Positions 50,883-61,330 of a stretch of DNA of 64,000 nt are shown one piece after another. The position numbers and the translations under genes were made by a program. The notes beneath the pieces were generated by a model. The model was given only the letters and a program-made list of their open reading frames with translations, was not told the DNA's origin and ran no database searches. The stretch is from Candidatus Kosakonia sp. 282A-S69 (lineage in GTDB: Bacteria; Pseudomonadota; Gammaproteobacteria; Enterobacterales; Enterobacteriaceae): contig NZ_JAROAU010000005.1 in NCBI RefSeq assembly GCF_029433855.1, positions 6,947-70,946 of the forward strand, given 5' to 3'. Position 1 is the first letter of the stretch. Each line of letters begins with the position of its first letter.

Positions 50883-53045
50883 ATGGACGTTTCTTATCTG
50901 CTCGACAGCCTCAATGACAAACAGCGCGACGCCGTAGCGGCGACACGCAGCAATATGCTGGTGCTGGCGGGAGCGGGAAGCGGCAAGACGCGTGTGCTGG
51001 TGCACCGTATCGCGTGGCTGATGACCGTTGAGAACTGCTCGCCTTTCTCGATTATGGCGGTCACCTTTACCAACAAAGCGGCGGCGGAGATGCGCCACCG
51101 TATTGGCCAGCTGATGGGTACGACCCAGGGTGGCATGTGGGTCGGTACCTTCCATGGGCTGGCGCACCGGCTGCTGCGCGCACACCATATGGATGCGAAA
51201 CTGCCGCAGGATTTCCAGATCCTCGATAGCGAAGATCAGCTGCGCCTTCTCAAGCGCCTGATCAAAGCGATGAACCTCGATGAGAAGCAGTGGCCGGCGC
51301 GCCAGGCGATGTACTACATCAACGGTCAGAAGGATGAAGGCATTCGCCCGCACCATATTCAAAGCTTCGGCAATCCGGTGGAGCAGACCTGGCAGAAGGT
51401 CTACCAGGCCTATCAGGAGGCGTGCGATCGCGCCGGGCTGGTCGATTTTGCTGAACTGCTGCTGCGCGCCCATGAACTGTGGCTGAACAAACCGCATATT
51501 CTGCAGCACTATCGCGAACGCTTTACCAATATCCTGGTTGATGAGTTCCAGGATACCAACAACATTCAGTACGCTTGGATCCGCCTGCTGGCGGGCGATA
51601 CCGGCAAGGTGATGATCGTCGGCGACGATGACCAGTCAATCTACGGCTGGCGCGGTGCGCAGGTGGAGAACATCCAGCGCTTTCTCACCGATTTCCCCGG
51701 TGCGCAAACCATTCGTCTGGAGCAGAACTACCGCTCCACCAGCAATATTCTGAGCGCTGCTAACGCCCTGATTGAGAACAACAATGGGCGTCTGGGGAAA
51801 AAACTGTGGACCGAAGGGTCCGACGGCGAGCCGATCTCCCTCTACTGCGCGTTTAACGAGCTTGATGAGGCGCGTTTTGTCGTCAATCGCATCAAAACCT
51901 GGCAGGACAACGGCGGCCAGCTCACGCAGTGCGCCATTCTCTATCGCAGCAACGCCCAGTCGCGCGTGCTGGAAGAGGCGTTACTGCAGGCGAGCATGCC
52001 GTATCGCATCTATGGCGGCATGCGCTTCTTCGAACGTCAGGAGATCAAAGATGCGCTCGCCTATCTGCGCCTGATTGCTAACCGTAATGATGACGCAGCA
52101 TATGAGCGCGTAGTTAATACGCCGACGCGCGGTATTGGCGATCGCACTTTAGACGTTGTTCGCCAGACCTCCCGTGAACGTCAGCTGACGCTGTGGCAGG
52201 CGACCCGCGAGCTGTTACAGGAGAGAGCGCTGGCGGGACGAGCGGCGGGCGCACTACAGCGTTTCCTTGAGCTAATCGACGCGCTGGCGCAGGAGACGGC
52301 GGATATGCCGCTGCATGTGCAAACCGACCGGGTGATCAGCGATTCCGGCCTGCGCGCGATGTACGAGCAGGAGAAGGGCGAAAAAGGCCAGACGCGTATC
52401 GAAAACTTAGAGGAGCTGGTTACCGCAACGCGGCAGTTCAGCTACAACGAAGAAGAAGAGGATTTAATGCCGCTGCAGGCGTTTCTCTCCCATGCGGCGC
52501 TGGAAGCGGGCGAAGGGCAGGCGGATACCTGGCAGGACGCGGTGCAGTTAATGACCATGCACTCAGCGAAGGGGCTTGAGTTCCCGCAGGTATTTATTGT
52601 CGGTATGGAAGAGGGGATGTTCCCAAGCCAGATGTCCCTTGATGAGGGTGGTCGTCTGGAGGAGGAGCGTCGTCTGGCCTATGTCGGCGTCACGCGCGCG
52701 ATGCAAAAGCTGACCTTAACCTACGCGGAAACGCGTCGGCTCTATGGTAAAGAGGTCTATCACCGCCCTTCGCGCTTTATCGGCGAACTGCCGGAAGAGT
52801 GCGTTGAAGAGGTGCGTTTGCGCGCCAGCATCAGCCGCCCGGTCAGCCATCAGCGGATGGGCACCCCGGTGGCGCAGAGCGATACGGGCTACAAGCTTGG
52901 TCAGCGCGTGCGCCACGCCAAATTTGGCGAAGGCACGGTGGTGAATATGGAAGGCAGCGGCGAGCACAGCCGCTTGCAGGTGGCGTTCCAGGGGCAGGGC
53001 ATTAAGTGGTTAGTCGCCGCCTATGCGAAGCTCGAAACCGTGTAA
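50883..53045 (+). CDS. uvrD: DNA helicase II UvrD
   Basis: A 720-aa SF1A 3'-5' helicase for nucleotide-excision and mismatch repair. It has Walker [10 protein letters not shown] (around 29-37), DEFQDTNNIQ, QNYRST, the motif V MTMHSAKGLEF and GVTRAMQKL. The C-terminal tudor-like segment (GQRVRHAKFGEGTVVNMEGS) binds RNA polymerase. It is SOS-inducible through the upstream LexA box. Confidence 0.97.
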   Translation: MDVSYLLDSLNDKQRDAVAATRSNMLVLAGAGSGKTRVLVHRIAWLMTVENCSPFSIMAVTFTNKAAAEMRHRIGQLMGTTQGGMWVGTFHGLAHRLLRAHHMDAKLPQDFQILDSEDQLRLLKRLIKAMNLDEKQWPARQAMYYINGQKDEGIRPHHIQSFGNPVEQTWQKVYQAYQEACDRAGLVDFAELLLRAHELWLNKPHILQHYRERFTNILVDEFQDTNNIQYAWIRLLAGDTGKVMIVGDDDQSIYGWRGAQVENIQRFLTDFPGAQTIRLEQNYRSTSNILSAANALIENNNGRLGKKLWTEGSDGEPISLYCAFNELDEARFVVNRIKTWQDNGGQLTQCAILYRSNAQSRVLEEALLQASMPYRIYGGMRFFERQEIKDALAYLRLIANRNDDAAYERVVNTPTRGIGDRTLDVVRQTSRERQLTLWQATRELLQERALAGRAAGALQRFLELIDALAQETADMPLHVQTDRVISDSGLRAMYEQEKGEKGQTRIENLEELVTATRQFSYNEEEEDLMPLQAFLSHAALEAGEGQADTWQDAVQLMTMHSAKGLEFPQVFIVGMEEGMFPSQMSLDEGGRLEEERRLAYVGVTRAMQKLTLTYAETRRLYGKEVYHRPSRFIGELPEECVEEVRLRASISRPVSHQRMGTPVAQSDTGYKLGQRVRHAKFGEGTVVNMEGSGEHSRLQVAFQGQGIKWLVAAYAKLETV

Positions 53046-53403
53046 CCTTCAGAAAAATATCATCATTTTGTAATATTCTGCTAGCCTTATACGCTGAAGG
53101 GCAAATATTGCTCTTTAGCGTTTCGTTGCGTGTTGACGCCTTCTGAGTGCTGGCGTAACATGCGCGCACGATCACGCTAAGAGGACATTCGCCTTGGACA
53201 CACCCAGTAGATGCTGGCTCAATTTCCTGGATTTCAGGAACAACTCCTAAGGCTTTCTCCTCACGCTGATGGCCTTAGTGGTTGTCGGCGACCCGCTTCA
53301 TCCCCCGTCGCGCTGAGTCAGACTGTTTAATGGTCTGAAACCCCAATTGTTTCTTGTGTGCCCTGCGAACTGTCCGATATTTTTTGCATTGGGAGTCCCG
53401 GCC
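53046..53403 (+). promoter_or_regulatory. corA leader region
   Basis: The 358 bp between uvrD and corA contain the corL peptide and no other gene. AT-rich sequence at 53050-53085 may hold the promoter (TTGTAA ... TATACG). In Salmonella the corresponding leader is a Rho-dependent attenuator tuned by Mg2+ and corL translation. The yigE gene found near here in E. coli is absent. Confidence 0.6.
53194..53250 (+). CDS. corL: corA leader peptide CorL
   Basis: An 18-codon frame beginning at TTG reads MDTPSRCWLNFLDFRNNS and ends in TAA. AGAGGA lies 10 bp upstream. It corresponds in position and character to Salmonella corL, whose translation controls Rho-dependent termination before corA. The TTG start and exact identity are inferred from memory of that system. 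Confidence 0.7.
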   Translation: MDTPSRCWLNFLDFRNNS

Positions 53404-54354
53404 ATGCTGAGCGCATTTCAACTGGAAAACAATCGTTTAAGCCGTCTTGAGGCTGACGAAATCAAACACCTCGCCAGCTCGGTTTGGGTTGATTTAGTCG
53501 AGCCGGACGATGATGAACGTACCCGCGTGCAAACGGAATTGGGCCAGAATCTGGCTACGCGACCTGAACTGGAAGACATCGAAGCCTCGGCGCGTTTTTT
53601 CGAAGACGAAGATGGTCTGCACATTCACTCCTTCTTCTTTTATGAAGATGCGGAGGATCACGCAGGCAACTCAACGGTAGCATTCACCATTCGCGAAGGG
53701 CGTCTCTTTACCCTGCGCGAGCGCGAGCTGCCCGCGTTTCGCCTCTACCGTATGCGCGCCCGCAGCCAGGAGATGGTCGATGGCAACGCCTATGAGCTGC
53801 TGCTCGATCTCTTCGAAACCAAAATCGAACAGCTGGCGGATGAGATCGAGAACATCTACAGCGATCTGGAAAAGCTCAGCCGCGTCATTATGGAAGGGCA
53901 GCAGGGCGATGAGTATGACGAAGCGCTCTCGACGCTTGCGGAGCAGGAAGATATCGGCTGGAAAGTGCGTTTGTGTCTGATGGATACCCAGCGCGCGCTG
54001 AACTTCCTGGTGCGCAAAGCGCGCTTACCGGCGGGCCAGCTTGAGCAGGCGCGCGAGATCCTGCGCGATATCGAGTCGCTGCTGCCGCATAACGAATCCC
54101 TGTTCCAGAAGGTGAACTTCCTGATGCAGGCGGCGATGGGTTTTATCAATATCGAGCAGAACCGAATCATCAAGATCTTCTCGGTCGTTTCGGTGGTGTT
54201 CCTGCCGCCAACGCTGGTGGCATCAAGCTATGGGATGAACTTTGAGTTTATGCCCGAGCTGCACTGGAGCTTCGGCTATCCCGGCGCGATTATCTTTATG
54301 ATCCTCGCCGGCCTTGCTCCCTACCTCTACTTCAAACGCCGTAACTGGCTTTGA
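53404..54354 (+). CDS. corA: Magnesium/cobalt/nickel transporter CorA
   Basis: A 316-aa pentameric Mg2+ channel. It has a large N-terminal cytosolic domain, a long stalk helix and two C-terminal transmembrane helices joined by the diagnostic YGMN (Y276-N279) loop followed by FEFMPEL. ATG 53404 gives the canonical [19 protein letters not shown]; a GTG/TTG-type upstream extension to 53347 is not conserved. Confidence 0.97.
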   Translation: MLSAFQLENNRLSRLEADEIKHLASSVWVDLVEPDDDERTRVQTELGQNLATRPELEDIEASARFFEDEDGLHIHSFFFYEDAEDHAGNSTVAFTIREGRLFTLRERELPAFRLYRMRARSQEMVDGNAYELLLDLFETKIEQLADEIENIYSDLEKLSRVIMEGQQGDEYDEALSTLAEQEDIGWKVRLCLMDTQRALNFLVRKARLPAGQLEQAREILRDIESLLPHNESLFQKVNFLMQAAMGFINIEQNRIIKIFSVVSVVFLPPTLVASSYGMNFEFMPELHWSFGYPGAIIFMILAGLAPYLYFKRRNWL

Positions 54355-54362
54355 CGTCATAA

Positions 54363-54396
54363 AAAAAGGTTCAGCCTGCGCTGAACCTTTTTTCTT
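54363..54396. terminator. Terminator between corA and yigF
   Basis: AAAGGTTCAGC and GCTGAACCTTT form a perfect 11-bp stem around CTGC, with a T-run on the plus strand and an A-run upstream serving the minus strand. Confidence 0.93.
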
Positions 54397-54788
54397 TACA
54401 GGCCCCAGGTCTGAATGCCTTTAACCTTATATTCGTGATACCAGACATTCGTTCGCATCATGATAAGCATGGGTACGATAAAGGAGAGGAAAGGGAAACC
54501 TATAAGAGCGGCGACTAATAATCCCAGTACGTTCAGCGCAATAGAGGTCAGCGCTTTCTTCCACAGGCCCAGGATAAAGAGATAAATACAGCCGAAGAAG
54601 AGTGCGTAGAAGTTTTGGTTAACTGTTACTTTCTCCCCAAATGTCATTTGCTTAAACGCTTGTTTCCACGCCGGAGTAGGGCGCCAGAATCCGGGATAAC
54701 CATTCTTTTCAAAAAATGCGAAACGATACTTCCACTTATCGCTCAGCGATTCATCTTTCTGGTAGTCATAGTCGTTGATAGTGCTCAT
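54396..54788 (-). CDS. yigF: DUF2628 membrane protein YigF
   Basis: A 130-aa protein (126 in E. coli) with a hydrophilic N-terminal third containing GFWRPTPAWKQAFKQMTFGE, then two or three hydrophobic segments. Its function is unknown. It is the gene downstream of yigG and converges with corA. Confidence 0.88.
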   Translation of the reverse strand: MSTINDYDYQKDESLSDKWKYRFAFFEKNGYPGFWRPTPAWKQAFKQMTFGEKVTVNQNFYALFFGCIYLFILGLWKKALTSIALNVLGLLVAALIGFPFLSFIVPMLIMMRTNVWYHEYKVKGIQTWGL

Positions 54789-54819
54789 TTTCCTCTCCTG
54801 AAAAACCCTGTCTTTTAAA

Positions 54820-55206
54820 CTAATTAGCTGTTTTTACTTCCGTTGGCGCGAACATAAGCATAAAAAATACCAGGCCGTCGAACCAAATATAGATCTGAGC
54901 GCCAAGCAGCAGATATTCATCATCCAGCACGAAACCGGCCGCCGAGACCACTGGCGAAATGAGATAAACCAGGATCGACAGAATGACAACATAACGCCCC
55001 TTTAATCCACTATCCCGGCAGCGCTGCGCATTGATATTGATTTTTACCCATGTGTAAACCAGCAGGCAGAGCAGTGGCAGTATGGGAAGCTTCGCCACGC
55101 TAACCATGGCAATTAAAAAAAGAATATGCAGAAGCATAAAAATAAGGAAATAGGGCTTACGCGCGAGGCATGCCTTGCCTGTTGGCCAAAAAATCCTGCG
55201 GATCAT
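54820..55206 (-). CDS. yigG: Inner-membrane protein YigG
   Basis: A 128-aa polytopic protein with about four hydrophobic helices and the short motif NAQRCRDSGLKGRY seen in DUF805-like proteins. Its function is unknown. The ATG at 55206 gives the length known for E. coli YigG (126 aa). The frame is open upstream to 55296, which would add 30 residues, so the start is uncertain. Confidence 0.75.
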   Translation of the reverse strand: MIRRIFWPTGKACLARKPYFLIFMLLHILFLIAMVSVAKLPILPLLCLLVYTWVKININAQRCRDSGLKGRYVVILSILVYLISPVVSAAGFVLDDEYLLLGAQIYIWFDGLVFFMLMFAPTEVKTAN

Positions 55207-55354
55207 TTTTCCGGGTCGTCCTGAATAGCGTAATAATAAAGCGGCGAACATACCATTCAGCAGATTAATATGCGATGCGGTGATCGAATAACCCACGAAT
55301 ATTTGTAGGTGGCGAGCGAAGAGTTCGCCCGCCTGATTTGTTCCCTAAATGGAA

Positions 55355-56251
55355 TTAGGGTGTTTTACGCAACGCACGCTGGGTATAGAGGGCATCCATT
55401 ACGAAGATCGCCAGCGCCACCCAGATAAAACCAAAGGTCACCATCTTATCCGCGCCGGGATGCTCGCCGTAAAAGGTCACCGCCAGCAGGAACATCAGCG
55501 TCGGGCCGATGTACTGGAAGAAACCGAGCGTTGAGAGGCGCAGACGCGTTGCCGCCCCGGTAAAGCAGAGCAGCGGCACCGTGGTGATCACCCCTGCCGC
55601 CATCAGCAGTAGATTGAGCGACAGGCTGTTTTGCGACATATGGCTGGTCGGGCTATCGGTAATGCCGAATAGCCAGATGGCCGCCACTGGCAGTAACCAT
55701 AAGGTCTCTATCAGCATGCCGGTTTGCGCCTCAACGGCAATTTTCTTTCGCAGCAGGCCGTAGAAGGCGAAGCTAAAGGCCAGGCCGAGGGCAATCACCG
55801 GCAGCGAGCCAAAAGTCCAGAGCTGCACCAGTACGCCCAGCGCGGCGAGGATCACCGCCAGCCACTGCATGCGGCGGAAACGCTCACCCAGGAAAAGCAT
55901 CCCCAGCAGAATATTCACCAGCGGGTTAATAAAGTAGCCGAGGCTCGCTTCCAGCAAATGGTTATGGTTGACCGCCCAGATAAAGAGCAGCCAGTTGCCC
56001 CCCACCAGCACCGCCGAGACCGCCAGCAGTAAAATCTTCTTCGGTGTTTGCAGCAGCGCTTTCACGCTCTTCCACTGACGGCTTACGCTTATCAGCGCCA
56101 GCATAAAAAAGAAGGACCAGATGACGCGGTGAGTGAGGATCTCATCGGCGGGAACATACCAGATTACTTTGAAATAGGCGGGCGCAATACCCCAGATAAA
56201 ATAAGCGGCGAGCGCAAGTAACACGCCAAGCCGCGTCTGCTTTGCATCCAT
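55355..56251 (-). CDS. rarD: EamA-family transporter RarD
   Basis: A 298-aa DMT-superfamily permease with 10 hydrophobic helices, related to chloramphenicol-sensitive protein RarD; the substrate is unproven. The ATG at 56251 (MDAKQTRLGVLLALAAYFIW) matches the E. coli start. The same frame extends upstream to 56524 into yigI without conserved sequence. Confidence 0.93.
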   Translation of the reverse strand: MDAKQTRLGVLLALAAYFIWGIAPAYFKVIWYVPADEILTHRVIWSFFFMLALISVSRQWKSVKALLQTPKKILLLAVSAVLVGGNWLLFIWAVNHNHLLEASLGYFINPLVNILLGMLFLGERFRRMQWLAVILAALGVLVQLWTFGSLPVIALGLAFSFAFYGLLRKKIAVEAQTGMLIETLWLLPVAAIWLFGITDSPTSHMSQNSLSLNLLLMAAGVITTVPLLCFTGAATRLRLSTLGFFQYIGPTLMFLLAVTFYGEHPGADKMVTFGFIWVALAIFVMDALYTQRALRKTP

Positions 56252-56306
56252 CAGAAAGACTCGTTGCGAAAATGTAACCGCATGGTACCCGATTTCGCAG
56301 GCCTGC

Positions 56307-56774
56307 TCACCCCACCATATAGGTAGCGGTCGCGCTGGCGATATGCACCTGCTCCTCGTTATGCAGCTCCACGCGCGCAACGGCGACCTTATTGCCGGCG
56401 CGCAGCAAACTGCTGCTGGCAGTAAAGCGCGTGCCGCGTCCCGGGCGCAGATAATCGACACGTAAATCGATCGTTCCCATACGCGCCAGTCGCTGGCGAA
56501 GCTCCTCTTCGCTGATGGTTTCATGGCGGGTCAGGGTGCTGCCGACGCACACCAGGCCTGCGGCGACATCCAGCGCGGAAGCAATCACGCCACCATGCAG
56601 AATGCTTTGCGCCCAGTTACCGACCATCATCGGCTGGTTAGTGAAATGGAGTTCTGCGAATGCTTTTTCATAGCGCCCCAACTCAAGGCCTAACGCACGG
56701 TTGTATGGCATGTGATAGACAAAAATTTCGCCCACCATTTGCAGAGCCTGATCGGCGGTAAGAACGGCTGACAT
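56307..56774 (-). CDS. yigI: Acyl-CoA thioesterase YigI
   Basis: A 155-aa hot-dog thioesterase (PaaI-like) with the motif [18 protein letters not shown]. The E. coli enzyme hydrolyses medium- and long-chain acyl-CoAs. It lies upstream of rarD on the same strand. Confidence 0.92.
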   Translation of the reverse strand: MSAVLTADQALQMVGEIFVYHMPYNRALGLELGRYEKAFAELHFTNQPMMVGNWAQSILHGGVIASALDVAAGLVCVGSTLTRHETISEEELRQRLARMGTIDLRVDYLRPGRGTRFTASSSLLRAGNKVAVARVELHNEEQVHIASATATYMVG

Positions 56775-56933
56775 ATCAATCTGATCCGATGAGTTAATGG
56801 AGTGTTAATTTTATGCTCAATGTTTGTTGATTGCTACTTTAAGAGCGATAGACGAGCAGCGGCGCAGGAAATATGTAGAATACGTGCGGATAAGACTATT
56901 AACTAACTCAACAATAATTCGGAGCTTAAACCG

Positions 56934-57803
56934 ATGCGCACCTGGCCGGGGTATATTTTCGCAGTGCTGGCACTGCCGTTCATGGCACTCGCACAAGAAG
57001 CAACCATCAAAGAAGTTCATGATGCGCCCGCCGTGCGCGGTAGCATCATCGCGAATATGTTGCAGGAGCATGATAATCCCTTCACGCTCTATCCGTATGA
57101 ATCCAACTACGTGATCTATACCGATACCAGCGATCTGAATAAGGAAGCGATCCGCTCCTACAACTGGGCTGACAACGCGCGTAAAGATGAAGTGAAGTTC
57201 CAGATAAGCCTGGCCTTCCCTTTCTGGCGCGGCATCCTGGGGCCAAACTCGGTATTAGGCGGCTCCTATACGCAAAAATCCTGGTGGCAGCTCTCCAACA
57301 GCGGCGAGTCTTCTCCCTTCCGTGAAACCAACTATGAACCGCAGCTGTTCCTCGGTTTCGCCACGGATTACAAATTTGCAGGCTGGACGCTGCGCGACAT
57401 CGAGGTTGGTTTTAACCATGACTCAAACGGCCGCTCCGATCCGACCTCGCGCAGCTGGAACCGCGCTTACACCCGCTTGATGGCGCAAAACGGTAACTGG
57501 ATGGTGGAAGTGAAGCCCTGGTATGTCGTAGGCTCGACCGATGACAACCCGGATATCACCAAATATATGGGTTACTACCAGCTGAAAATCGGTTACGAAA
57601 TTGGTGATGCGATCCTCAGCGCGAAAGGGCAGTACAACTGGAATACCGGCTACGGCGGCGCAGAGATCGGCCTGAGCTACCCGGTGACCAAACACGTTCG
57701 CCTCTATACTCAGGTGTATAGCGGCTATGGCGAATCGCTGATTGATTATAATTTCAATCAGACCCGCTTCGGCGTGGGCGTGATGCTCAACGATCTGTTT
57801 TAA
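56934..57803 (+). CDS. pldA: Outer membrane phospholipase A
   Basis: A 289-aa precursor with a 20-residue signal peptide (cleavage after ALA). It is a 12-strand beta-barrel dimer activated by Ca2+ when phospholipid appears in the outer leaflet. The catalytic residues His162, Ser164 and Asn176 lie in GFNHDSNGRSDPTSRSWNRA (precursor numbering). It ends with Phe, typical of BAM substrates. Confidence 0.97.
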   Translation: MRTWPGYIFAVLALPFMALAQEATIKEVHDAPAVRGSIIANMLQEHDNPFTLYPYESNYVIYTDTSDLNKEAIRSYNWADNARKDEVKFQISLAFPFWRGILGPNSVLGGSYTQKSWWQLSNSGESSPFRETNYEPQLFLGFATDYKFAGWTLRDIEVGFNHDSNGRSDPTSRSWNRAYTRLMAQNGNWMVEVKPWYVVGSTDDNPDITKYMGYYQLKIGYEIGDAILSAKGQYNWNTGYGGAEIGLSYPVTKHVRLYTQVYSGYGESLIDYNFNQTRFGVGVMLNDLF

Positions 57804-57821
57804 GGCATTGCAGTTTCAGTC

Positions 57822-57850
57822 ACAGGCGCTGAAAATAGCGCCTGTTTTTA
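57822..57850 (+). terminator. pldA terminator
   Basis: ACAGGCGCT and AGCGCCTGT form a 9-bp stem with a 6-nt loop followed by T5. It lies just before the recQ start. Confidence 0.9.
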
Positions 57851-57871
57851 TTTCAGGCAAATGGGGTCAAT

Positions 57872-59698
57872 GTGGCGCAGGCGGAAGTATTGAATCAGGA
57901 ATCGCTGGCTAAACAGGTTTTACAAGAGACCTTTGGCTACCAGCAGTTCCGCCCTGGCCAACAGGATATTATCGACACCGTGCTTAGCGGTCGCGACTGC
58001 CTGGTGGTGATGCCGACCGGCGGCGGCAAATCGCTCTGCTATCAGATCCCGGCGCTGGTGCTGGAAGGGCTGACGGTGGTGGTCTCGCCGCTTATCTCGC
58101 TGATGAAAGACCAGGTCGACCAGCTGCTCGCCAACGGCGTCGCGGCGGCCTGTCTCAACTCAACGCAGAGCCGCGAGCAGCAGCTTGAGGTGGTAAACGG
58201 CTGTCGCAGCGGGCAGATCCGTCTGCTCTATATCGCGCCTGAACGCCTGATGCTCGACAACTTCCTTGACCAGCTGCGCCAGTGGAACACGGTGCTTATC
58301 GCCGTCGACGAAGCGCACTGTATCTCCCAGTGGGGACACGATTTCCGCCCGGAGTACGCCGCGCTCGGCCAGCTGCGCCAGATGCTCCCCTCCGTGCCTT
58401 TTATGGCGCTTACCGCGACCGCCGATGACACCACGCGGCGCGATATTGAACGCCTGCTCGGCCTTAACGATCCGCTGATTCAGGTCAGCAGTTTCGACCG
58501 CCCGAACATCCGCTACATGCTGATGGAGAAGTTCAAGCCACTCGACCAGCTGCTGCGCTATGTGCAGGAGCAGCGGGGCAAATGCGGCATCATCTACTGC
58601 AACAGCCGGGCGAAAGTCGAAGATACCGCCGCGCGCTTACAGGGCCGGGGTTTCAGCGCCGCGCCTTATCACGCCGGGCTGGAGAACGAGGTTCGCGCGC
58701 GTGTGCAGGAGCAGTTCCAGCGCGATGACCTGCAAATCGTCGTCGCCACCGTCGCCTTCGGTATGGGGATTAACAAACCCAACGTGCGCTTTGTGGTGCA
58801 CTTCGACATTCCGCGCAATATCGAATCCTACTATCAGGAGACCGGTCGCGCCGGGCGCGATGGCCTGCCCGCAGAAGCGATGCTGTTTTACGATCCGGCG
58901 GATATGGCGTGGCTGCGCCGCTGCCTCGAAGAGAAGCCCGCCGGGCCATTGCAGGATATTGAACGTCATAAGCTCAATGCGATGGGTGCCTTTGCCGAAG
59001 CGCAAACCTGTCGTCGCCTGGTGCTGCTCAACTACTTTGGCGAAGGGCGTCACGCGGCGTGCGGTAACTGCGATATCTGCCTCGATCCGCCGCGTCAATA
59101 TGATGGTTTGCAGGATGCGCAGAAAGCGCTCTCTGCCATCTATCGCGTTAACCAGCGTTTCGGCATGGGCTATGTGGTTGAAGTGCTGCGCGGCGCGAAT
59201 AACCAGCGTATCCGCGAGATGGGCCATGACAAGCTGCCGGTCTACGGCATTGGGCGCGAGCAGAGCCACGAACACTGGGTAAGCGTGATTCGCCAGCTGA
59301 TCCACTTAGGCTTCGCGATGCAAAATATTGCCCAGCACTCGGCGCTACAGCTGACAGAAGCGGCGCGTCCGGTTCTGCGCGGCGAGGTGCCACTGATGCT
59401 GGCGGTGCCGCGCATGGTGACGCTGAAGCCGAAAGTGATGCAGAAGGCGGCGGTCGGCAATTACGATCGCAAGCTGTTTGCCAAACTGCGTAAGCTGCGT
59501 AAAGCGATTGCCGACGAAGAGAATATTCCGCCGTACGTGGTATTTAACGATGCCACGCTGATTGAGATGGCGGAGCAGATGCCGCTTTCGCCCGGTGAAA
59601 TGCTCAGCGTCAACGGCGTCGGCACGCGCAAACTGGAGCGTTTCGGTCAGGAGTTTATGGCGCTGATCCGCGCCCATGTCGATGGCGATGAAGAGTAG
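57872..59698 (+). CDS. recQ: ATP-dependent DNA helicase RecQ
   Basis: A 608-aa SF2 helicase (609 in E. coli). It has motif 0 [10 protein letters not shown], Walker A MPTGGGKS (around 47-54), DEAH with the aromatic loop [14 protein letters not shown], a zinc-binding RQC domain ([20 protein letters not shown]) and a C-terminal HRDC domain. The start is GTG at 57872. It acts in RecF-pathway recombination and fork processing. Confidence 0.97.
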   Translation: MAQAEVLNQESLAKQVLQETFGYQQFRPGQQDIIDTVLSGRDCLVVMPTGGGKSLCYQIPALVLEGLTVVVSPLISLMKDQVDQLLANGVAAACLNSTQSREQQLEVVNGCRSGQIRLLYIAPERLMLDNFLDQLRQWNTVLIAVDEAHCISQWGHDFRPEYAALGQLRQMLPSVPFMALTATADDTTRRDIERLLGLNDPLIQVSSFDRPNIRYMLMEKFKPLDQLLRYVQEQRGKCGIIYCNSRAKVEDTAARLQGRGFSAAPYHAGLENEVRARVQEQFQRDDLQIVVATVAFGMGINKPNVRFVVHFDIPRNIESYYQETGRAGRDGLPAEAMLFYDPADMAWLRRCLEEKPAGPLQDIERHKLNAMGAFAEAQTCRRLVLLNYFGEGRHAACGNCDICLDPPRQYDGLQDAQKALSAIYRVNQRFGMGYVVEVLRGANNQRIREMGHDKLPVYGIGREQSHEHWVSVIRQLIHLGFAMQNIAQHSALQLTEAARPVLRGEVPLMLAVPRMVTLKPKVMQKAAVGNYDRKLFAKLRKLRKAIADEENIPPYVVFNDATLIEMAEQMPLSPGEMLSVNGVGTRKLERFGQEFMALIRAHVDGDEE

Positions 59699-59758
59699 TC
59701 AGCCTGCGGGAAAAGTGTCAGGATAGACCTTCACTGAATCTTTTATCGCGAGTTCGTT

Positions 59759-60379
59759 ATGTTAATGCTCTTTCTCACCGTGGCGCTGGTGCATTTCGTT
59801 GCGCTGATGAGCCCCGGTCCTGATTTCTTCTTCGTCTCTCAAACTGCCGTCAGCCGCTCGCGCAAAGAAGCGATGCTGGGCGTGCTCGGCATCACCGCTG
59901 GCGTGATGGTGTGGGCAGCGGTCGCACTGCTTGGCCTTAACCTGATCCTCGCGAAAATGGCGTGGCTGCATACCATCATTATGGTCGGCGGCGGGCTCTA
60001 TCTCTGCTGGATGGGTTACCAGATGCTGCGCGGCGCGCTGAAGAAAGAGGTGGTGAGCAGCGATGAGCCGCAGGTTGAGCTGGCCGCGGGCGGCCGCAGC
60101 TTTGTCAAAGGCTTGCTGACCAACCTCGCAAATCCGAAAGCCATTATTTACTTCGGGTCTGTCTTCTCGCTGTTTGTCGGCGACAGCGTCGGCGCTAACG
60201 CGCGCTGGGGGATCTTTATGCTGATTGCGTTAGAGACATTCGCCTGGTTTGCGCTGGTCGCCAGCGTCTTCGCGCTGCCGCAAATCCGTCGCGGCTATCA
60301 GCGAATGGCGAAGTGGATCGATGGCGTCGCCGGCGCGCTCTTTGCCGGGTTTGGCATCCATCTGATCATCTCCCGCTAA
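59759..60379 (+). CDS. rhtC: Threonine exporter RhtC
   Basis: A 206-aa LysE/RhtB-family exporter with about six helices and the N-terminal signature HFVALMSPGPDFFFVSQTAV. It exports threonine. It converges with its relative rhtB across a REP array. Confidence 0.94.
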   Translation: MLMLFLTVALVHFVALMSPGPDFFFVSQTAVSRSRKEAMLGVLGITAGVMVWAAVALLGLNLILAKMAWLHTIIMVGGGLYLCWMGYQMLRGALKKEVVSSDEPQVELAAGGRSFVKGLLTNLANPKAIIYFGSVFSLFVGDSVGANARWGIFMLIALETFAWFALVASVFALPQIRRGYQRMAKWIDGVAGALFAGFGIHLIISR

Positions 60380-60388
60380 TGCCGGTTT

Positions 60389-60587
60389 GCCGGATGGCGC
60401 TTGCGCTTATCCGGCCTACAAAGGTCACTACCTGGTTTTGCATATGCCGGATGGCGCTTACGCTTATCCGGCCGACAAAGGTCACTACCTGGTTTTGCAT
60501 ATGCCGGATGGCGCTTGCGCTTATCCGGCCGACAAAGGTCACTACCTGGTTTTGCGTAGGCCGGATAAGGCGCAGCCGCCATCCGGC
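60389..60587. repeat. REP/BIME array between rhtC and rhtB
   Basis: Three direct copies of a 57-bp unit begin at 60389, 60446 and 60503. Each has a REP palindrome (GCCGGATGGCGCTTGCGCTT followed by ATCCGGCC) and a near-identical spacer (ACAAAGGTCACTACCTGGTT). A fourth REP in inverted orientation (60557-60587) closes the array. BIMEs bind DNA gyrase or IHF and stabilise mRNA 3' ends; here they separate convergent genes. Confidence 0.95.
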
Positions 60588-60600
60588 AAACAGACCGCAC

Positions 60601-61221
60601 TCAGGCGTGTCTTGCCGACGCCAGCAGCGCCCCTACCAGCATAAACAGTGATCCAAATACTTTATTCAACGCCTTCATCTGATGCGGGCCCTTAATCCAC
60701 CCCGCAATGCGCCGCGCCAGCGTGGCATAACCAATCATCACAATGATATCGACGACGATGGTTGTTGCGCCAAGCACGACATACTGCATCACCTGCGGCT
60801 GATTAGGCGCGATAAATTGCGGGAAGAGGGCGGCGAGAAACACGATGCTCTTCGGGTTGGTAAGATTGACAAACACCGCGCGTTTAAACAGCCGCCCGCG
60901 TGATTGCGTCTGCGCCAGGGTATGGAGATCGAGCGCGCCTGCGGCACGCCACTGCTGAATACCGAGCCACACCAGATAGGCCGCACCCGCCCACTTCAGC
61001 ACCTCAAACGCCAGCACCGAGCGGGAAAAAAGCGTACCCAGACCAATACCAACCAACACAATATGGATCCCCAGCCCGGTCTGCAAACCGGCAATTGAGG
61101 CCGCCGCACCGCGATAGCCGTGGCTAATGGAGGTGGTCATGGTATTGATCGCCCCGGAGCCGGGGGAGAGACTTAAAATTAACGATGTCAGCAGGTAGGC
61201 GAACCACCACTCGAAAGTCAT
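60601..61221 (-). CDS. rhtB: Homoserine/homoserine lactone exporter RhtB
   Basis: A 206-aa LysE/RhtB-family membrane protein with the signature [20 protein letters not shown]. It exports homoserine and homoserine lactone. It converges with rhtC and diverges from pldB. Confidence 0.94.
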   Translation of the reverse strand: MTFEWWFAYLLTSLILSLSPGSGAINTMTTSISHGYRGAAASIAGLQTGLGIHIVLVGIGLGTLFSRSVLAFEVLKWAGAAYLVWLGIQQWRAAGALDLHTLAQTQSRGRLFKRAVFVNLTNPKSIVFLAALFPQFIAPNQPQVMQYVVLGATTIVVDIIVMIGYATLARRIAGWIKGPHQMKALNKVFGSLFMLVGALLASARHA

Positions 61222-61330
61222 GAGGAATTCCCTGGTTGTCGGTTTTTATGCCACAATACGCCATTGTCTGTGGAATTTGCTATTGGTCACAAAAAAACGA
61301 TTTTACATGGCTAAAAGGGGCAAAATCCCG

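Noticed and set aside
60313..60651. Repetitive reading frames on both strands (MPDGACAY... and HPAYAKPGSDLCRPDKRK...)
   Set aside because: They are translations of the 57-bp REP/BIME units between rhtC and rhtB, a period divisible by 3. There is no ribosome site or known family.
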